In this document: one piece after another, positions 59,076-64,000 of the stretch
How positions within the stretch are numbered: position 1 is the stretch's first letter
How the letters are laid out: every line of letters starts with the position of its first letter
Assembly: GCF_000208865.1 (NCBI RefSeq)
Contig: NC_018398.1
Coordinates: 1,054,001 to 1,118,000 of the forward strand
Reading direction: 5' to 3'
Source: Neospora caninum Liverpool
Taxonomy: Eukaryota > Apicomplexa > Conoidasida > Eucoccidiorida > Sarcocystidae
DNA length: 64,000 nt
Notes under the pieces: generated by a model
What the model was told of the DNA's origin: nothing
What the model saw: the letters and a program-made list of their open reading frames with translations, nothing else
Database searches by the model: none
Made by a program: the position numbers and the translations under genes

Positions 59076-59241
59076 ATACGTAGACATGCATCTCGGTAGG
59101 TAGGTGTTGTTGTGCACATTCGCACAGACATTGAAATTTCAATTGGGATGAACAAATCGCACGTTTTGGGATGCGCGTGTGTCTTTTCAGGAAGAATATT
59201 TGAAGAATAGGGTTCAGTTTCTTCTCAGCAACCAAGGATGA
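52441..59241 (+). CDS. RBM28: RBM28/Nop4-like nucleolar RNA-binding protein
   Basis: Predicted nucleolar factor for large-subunit (pre-60S) assembly, as Nop4 in yeast and RBM28 in animals. Nine exons: 52441-53175, 54102-54424, 55206-55378, 56289-56572, 56832-57158, 57585-57717, 58132-58400, 58853-58948, 59191-59241. They give 796 residues with phase kept. Residues 1-190 are basic, Ser-rich and probably disordered. RRM one begins RSVFVSNLPPDAS (about 195) and continues across intron 1 into ASAERALAAC. The linker KMKNPNYFVNPTRLSVRNLP (about 398-416) matches the family's NPNYHVSxTRLxxRNLP segment, which leads into the second RRM, completed by SLGFAFVDCAHAEVAK. Then comes a family-like MVEYAMEDARKVKLK and a Lys/Arg-rich C-terminus. 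The last intron is optional: reading through its GTAAGC donor gives a stop at 58981 and a slightly different tail. Only two clear RRMs are seen, fewer than in RBM28/Nop4. Confidence 0.85.
53217..53350. repeat. TATATATC/TA compound repeat, RBM28-like intron 1
   Basis: TA runs interspersed with TTATATATATC units (about 12-bp period in the second half), starting about 40 bp after the intron 1 donor. Confidence 0.93.
53880..54098. repeat. Pyrimidine-rich imperfect tandem repeats before the RBM28-like exon 2 acceptor
   Basis: Consists of ctcgcctcccttct-type units (53900-53950), then repeated blocks of cttcttctcatcttcctct and ctttttctcccttcttct up to the acceptor. The extended polypyrimidine tract is about 200 bp long. 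Confidence 0.85.
57360..57432. repeat. TA/TGTA-rich microsatellite, RBM28-like intron 5
   Basis: Imperfect TATATATG and TATATATGTA units inside the intron 57159-57584. Confidence 0.88.
59041..59073. repeat. (TA)n microsatellite, RBM28-like last intron
   Basis: TA run between the optional stop at 58979-58981 and the last acceptor at 59190. Confidence 0.93.
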
Positions 59242-60049
59242 ACGCTACGGAAACGAAAGTGGCTTTCGGTCCGGCTTTTGAAAAGAAGAGGCTCTATCAG
59301 CTGCGCCTCCTTTTCAAAATATGTGTCGTCCCGCTGATTTCAGTTGGCATTAGCTCTGCCTGTACTTGCAGTTTCCGAAAAACAGGGAAACCGGAGCTGC
59401 AGCCACTTCGCTGCATGCAGGCGCTCTCGCTTCCTCTGCCGCGTTTTCATGTTTTATCGTTATGCTTCTCCGTTCCTCCACTTGTTGGCTTTGTTCCATA
59501 GCAGCCATTTCTCGCGTTGACTCATTTTCTGGCACCCTACTTCTTTGGTTTTATGCTCATTTAATTCCGCTCTATCGTCCAATGCCGTATCTACTGCCTG
59601 TATATCTGTTCTTGTTTCGTTTCCTGTCTCGGTTTCTAACCTCAGTCTCTCCGTTCTGCAAAGACACTCTCCTCTCTCCTGGCTCTATTTTCTTCTCGGT
59701 GCGACCTGATCTTTTGTCCGTTTCCCACTCCCGGCCTCTGTGTGCGTTTCCGCGTTGAATAGAGCCTCGCTAGAACCAACTCCGCTTCAGCCCACCCAAA
59801 AACCCCGACGTCTCTCTCGATTCTCCCGCGAGAACCAAACTCTTTCGGCTGAAAGGCCAAAGCCAGGAACCCGAGAGTTCTTGCACAAAACTTTCACCTT
59901 TGGGCGAGTCACCATGGAGCCGCGCCCACCTCGTTCGGAGGGATCCGTAAAATTCCGTTCAGCTAAACGCGCCATGACTTCTACACTCCCCAGCGAGGCC
60001 AAGTGCTAGAGTATCACTTAAAGCGTGGTGACGTTTCCGCCTCTTCCCC

Positions 60050-60084
<35 letters not shown>

Positions 60085-60951
60085 TGTGCGCGTATAGGGC
60101 TGTAGATGAGAGACAGCACTGTGCCAAAACGTGGAACAGCGGCCCCATTGAACGAAACACCGTGACCTGACGAAATCCATTTATAAATAAATTCGTGAAT
60201 AGACTTATATCTAGATATATTTGCGCAGAACTGGTGAAAGTCTAGCATCGAAGATCGCCGCCGTCGCCTACGCGTGGAACTAACCGCCTTTTCCCCAGTG
60301 GGCAGCGACTCGACCGTTTGCCCCCGCGGTGACAGAAAATCGGCGAGAAACAGGCCGCTGAAAACTCTCAAGACGTCTCCTGACATCAAGAGAATGTGCT
60401 CAAGACGTTTTTTATCAACAATCTGCCAGCTGAATCTTTTGAGACCGTTTCTTGTGTCATGCATCAGTTTCATGGGAACTGAAAGTCCTCACGGAACCAA
60501 AGGAAAACCTTACCACGCTGTCAGTGTACAATCGTCAAGCGGAGATACGAGTGTTTTGAAAAAGCTGCCTTCATTGAGGCTGCTAAACAAAAACGGGAAA
60601 AGCTAGGAGCCAGGCCTCTCTGCTTTGCGTGAAACACCCCGCCAACCTGAAGACCACAGATCCCGCTCGATTCCAATCCTACGCGATTTTCTTGGTCAAC
60701 TAAAACGGCTTTTCCTGCCAGAACCGCGATCCCTCGAATGGTCGGGAAAAAGCTGCTGGGAAAGAAAGTTGGCGCGGGAAGGAGTCTCCCCGGAGGGCTT
60801 TCGAGTCGCTTTCGTCGAAACGTCTACATGCCTGTGTGCACACAATACTATCGGGTGTTTGACTTACCTGTTTTTGCCTGCATCTTTCGTGTTACTGTCC
60901 TCTGCGCACTCCCACCTAGACCTCTGTTTTGCAGCCGTAAAGCTCGAGGAC
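59242..60951. other. Intergenic region after the RBM28-like gene
   Basis: Contains 3' UTR sequence, a (TA)n run (60053-60081) and several short open frames on both strands. An acceptor-like tgttttgcag ends at 60934, followed by an in-frame GTA AAG CTC GAG GAC before the ATG at 60952, so an upstream exon of the next candidate gene may lie here. No exon could be fixed. Confidence 0.4.
60053..60081. repeat. (TA)n microsatellite, intergenic
   Basis: Uninterrupted TA run. Confidence 0.93.
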
Positions 60952-61838
60952 ATGGGCAAGACACCCGAAAAAGCAACCCAGATGGGCAAGGATATTTTTG
61001 AAAAAAATCCGGTGAGAGAGGCTCCTGCCCCGCCTCTCTCAGTGAGGGCCGACCTCCCTGTAGTGTCGGCCCCGTCATGTGTCCACCGTCCGCTAGACGA
61101 CACGCCACATCACGGCACACGTGCAAAGAAGCCTCTTTTCTCCACGAATCTTGAACTTTCTTTTTCCAGGGGCATCACAGGCGCTTCACCGCTTGCAGGC
61201 CTGGACATGCTTGCTCGAACGCGGTACCCGACGTGTGTAGCAACTCCGAAGTCGCCACAGAAACGAAAGCAGGGCGCGAAGGGGCGATACATGCGCATAC
61301 ATGGGGCTGCAGATGTACCTTCCTGTCTCTCGATTCTCCGCGACGCGATATCTCCGTGGAGAGTCCCTCGAAAGGAGGGGCTGAGATTCGCCTCGAGACA
61401 CTTCTACTCAACGCAGTGTCTTCGCCAGGCAACGCAGTTCCGGCTCCGCTGCACTCTCTGACAGGAGATGCGTATGCTGGTTTCTCTCCCTTCACACTCG
61501 CACGTGTGAAGAAAAGAAAGACGCGACACCACACACCTTCAACTGTCCGAGAGACGCAGGCGCGAGACCAGAACAAACACACGGCACAGACGCTGGAAGC
61601 GGGCGAAACTGCGTCTGAGAAGGGGCCTTCTCTTTTGAAAGGAGCGCACGGGCAGAGACACAGTCAGTCACACACAAAGAGCGGACGGCGCCTGCTGCTC
61701 CCAGCAGGAAGAGACAGTTTCGAGAAGAAAGGCTGTCCTCTCTCGCGCGCCAGCAACCTGCAGCGCCAGTACCAGCCTCTCGGGCGACGACACTCTGCAG
61801 GCCGCAGTCGCAGCGCGAGGCGCCACCAATCTTCTTAA
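60952..61838 (+). CDS. Tentative two-exon gene, unknown product, possibly 5' partial
   Basis: Exon 60952-61011 encodes MGKTPEKATQMGKDIFEKNP and ends at a GTGAGA donor in phase 0. After a tttttccag acceptor, exon 61170-61838 continues for 222 codons to TAA. The second exon product is polar, rich in Arg, Ser, Thr and His, with basic stretches such as ARVKKRKTRHH and a C-terminus RSRSARRHQSS, and has no domain I recognise. An in-frame codon string (VKLED) and an acceptor precede the ATG, so the true start may be in an upstream exon. The antisense strand is also open across the second exon, so this model is provisional. Confidence 0.35.
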
Positions 61839-63006
61839 GACACGTCTCCCGACAACATGACGGACCTCGCCAAACGGAGGCGCGCGCGAGCAAGGCCTGC
61901 CTCGCTTCGTGGATTTTCCCTCTCTCTCTGCCGCCAACTACACAGAGCGTCTGCGTGCTTCCTCTCGTTTCCCGAAACAAGAGAAAACAGGACAGAGCTC
62001 CAGAAAGAGCAAGCGACAGAGAAAGGGAAAAACCCACGAAGCGGGGCGACTTCACCGCGGTGCACAGCCGACTAGGGCAGCTAACACCCTCCCCTCGGAA
62101 GTATGTCCCGTGTGCGATGGCAACGAAGAGAGACCCGGAGGAATCTCTCCCGTCGCATCCACAGGCAACATTTTCCAACCGGATTTTCCCGCGCGAGTCG
62201 CTTGGAAACACAAAAGGAAAGGCGCATACGTCGCCACCCTCTCTCCGCTCCAAACGTGCCCGAGCAGCGTTCGCGAAGACAGGCACACAAAAACACCTAC
62301 AGGCTACCTTCAAGGCAGAGCGAGGCGGGGGAGGAAAAAGCAAAAAGGGGGCAAGGGACACAGACAGGGCTGCGCCACAGAAAAAAGACGGGAAATCCGC
62401 CAAAAAACGCCCGGAGGCGAACGGCAGTCGAAACTCGACGCCCAGGAGAGGTGTACATACACGCGCACGGAAGCCAGCCTCGGAACTCCTCTCTCGCGAA
62501 AGCCTGAGAAAAGGAGAAAACGCGCGAGAGTCTTTGGAGGGCGAACCGAAGCCTCTTTGTCGGAGCCGGCGACGCAAGCACCGTTTCGCGCCCGTTGCGT
62601 CCATGGAAAACGGAAGATGCGACGCCTTTCTCTAGGGGTGCACATAGATCGCACACACACCAGAGAGCAAGGACACGCCAAAAGCAACGGAGAACGCGGG
62701 ATGCCTCCCGGCGCTCAATGAGGGATGCGCACGAAACGGCGCCGAAAAAAGACCCCACCGGACGGCCTGAGAGACGGCAACTTTCCGACTGTGCAGTTCG
62801 TGCAGCTGGAAAAACGGCATCGCCCCTGCCGTAAAAACGGAAAGCCTGCCAGAGAGCCCGTTCACCAGGTGCGTCTTGTCTCCAGAATCCTGACAGGAGT
62901 GCTCGCTGCAACTGCGCTCGAGAGTGCGGAAACGCCAACGCATCGCTGATTGCCACGGTGCCCTCTAGCTACCGTTCTCGCGCACCCAAACCGACCACAG
63001 CTTGCC
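61839..63006. other. Region without a supported gene
   Basis: GC-rich DNA that is open in several frames on both strands (long Arg/Ser/Ala-rich frames). No splice-consistent model or known domain was found. It would be the space between two converging tentative genes. Confidence 0.4.
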
Positions 63007-63950
63007 TCAGAAACCTGTCCTGGGAGAACCGATGAACGCTCCCGCGGCCCGAAGGTCGCCCACGTGCGAGTCCAGAGACGTGAGGCCCTGTGCTCTCTCT
63101 CGCGCCAGCTTTCCTACTATCTGTGGCTCATAAAACTTCACCCGCCACACCAACGGCCGGAACAGACTGCCCGAGGCAGTTGTGGAGGAGCCCGCAGGGG
63201 CGGAAGAAAGAGAGAGGGGAACGAAGCGAGTGTCGAAATCGGACCCACTGCTAGCTTCTCGGCGGGGCGCGCGCGTCAGTGCGCCTTGATATAAATACAC
63301 TCCAGGTGTATACTCGTGGAACAGACGGGTCTCTCTACCGAGGAAGCGTCCTCTACACACTCTGCTCGTGAGGAACGTCGTGTGCACCTTCCGTGGCGAT
63401 TTCACGCTCTTCGCTCCCCTAAGAGATCGCGTACCAATCTGTGAAGGACCACGATCCGACGCAGCGACCGCCTGTACACAGAGACAGATACAGAAAGCCG
63501 ACACGCTGAATTGCACGGCGCCGTCTCTCGCAGGGAAAAACGAAAAGACACTTTCTTTGCCACATGAGGAAAACGAACGCAGAACCCATCCTTTTTCACG
63601 CTTCTTTCGTGCACCGCTCTTTCGGACACACAGGCACGGAACAAAGAAGCGACGTTGACGCGAGAGAAAAAACGGCCGAATATGCTGGACGACACGGCGC
63701 ACCAAACGCGACGAATCGGAATCCGAGCTCCTCTGGACTGCCACGCGAACAACATCCTCCTGAGTTGCTCGGTTCCAACCGGCGTGTTCAAGACCCGAAG
63801 GCAAGTCTTACCTCTAAATTTGTCGCGCGCCGCTCCGCCTCCGCTTTGAAAAACCATCTCGCTGCCGACACCGGTCGCGTTTCTTGCTAGCGAAAGTTCC
63901 GGAACTTCCACATTTGTGAAGTACGGAACAAATACTGGCTTTCTGCGCAT
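63007..63950 (-). CDS. Tentative small gene at the right edge, unknown product
   Basis: The first exon, 63950-63812, starts with ATG and encodes 46 residues beginning MRRKPVFVPYFTNVEVPELS. It ends at a good AGAG|GTAAGA donor in phase 1. A candidate second exon of about 63290-63007 would restore the frame (GALTRAPRRE..., then FRPLVWRVKFYEPQ and a C-terminus FIGSPRTGF) after a weak tatatcaag acceptor. Together they would give about 140 residues. I do not recognise either part. The first exon looks better supported than the second, and other internal exons are possible. Confidence 0.33.
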
Positions 63951-64000
63951 GCCCCTCCTGCTCGCCGATGACGTGACTGCAACGACAGCCTCTGAACTGA
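63951..64000. other. Right edge, upstream of the minus-strand candidate gene
   Basis: 50 bp with no feature; presumed promoter or leader of the minus-strand candidate gene. Confidence 0.3.

Noticed and set aside
61492..62604. 370-codon minus-strand ORF
   Set aside because: It overlaps the tentative + strand exon 61170-61838 and is Arg/Ser/Ala-rich with no known domain; both strands are open, which is common in this GC-rich part.

Overview
This is nuclear genomic DNA of a protist, almost certainly a coccidian apicomplexan of the Toxoplasma/Hammondia/Neospora group. The grounds are intron-rich genes with GT-AG (and some GC-AG) introns, near-balanced base composition with long pyrimidine tracts, many (TA)n microsatellites inside introns and intergenic DNA, and a calcium-dependent protein kinase (CDPK) of the apicomplexan/plant type. 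Species is inferred, not proven. No bacterial, phage or CRISPR features and no convincing tRNA or rRNA genes were seen.

Layout, left to right. (1) 578-1930 (+): last two exons of an alpha-SNAP gene cut by the left edge. (2) 12291-5520 (-): two-exon gene for a 2165-residue, highly divergent myosin whose nucleotide-binding motifs are altered. (3) about 15492-14428 (-): a spliced multi-pass membrane protein of unknown family, 5' end unresolved. (4) 19856-21175 (+): a two-exon SPEC3/Stum-like small membrane protein. (5) 21.2-28.9 kb: gene-poor DNA with a three-copy 164-bp tandem repeat and the long pyrimidine-rich leader of the next gene. (6) 28921-38145 (+): a 14-exon CDPK (983 residues) with an extra N-terminal EF-hand pair. 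(7) 50603-41233 (-): a 13-exon NAT10/Kre33 RNA cytidine acetyltransferase (1242 residues). (8) 52441-59241 (+): a 9-exon RBM28/Nop4-like nucleolar RNA-binding protein (796 residues). (9) 59.2-64 kb: two tentative genes, one on each strand.

The exon models for the CDPK, NAT10, RBM28 and SPEC3 genes were assembled by matching splice-site sequence and codon phase at every junction. The CDPK, NAT10 and RBM28 models each sum to a whole number of codons and run collinear with their families.

Functionally the window mixes membrane traffic (SNAP), a probable unconventional motor or pseudo-motor, calcium signalling (CDPK) and ribosome biogenesis. NAT10 (small-subunit rRNA acetylation) and RBM28/Nop4 (large-subunit maturation) are divergently transcribed from a shared 1.8-kb interval, which suggests co-regulation. 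The strongest leads are the degenerate myosin, the HKD (non-RD) CDPK, the ribosome-biogenesis head-to-head pair, two GC-AG introns, and the SPEC3/Stum-like protein.
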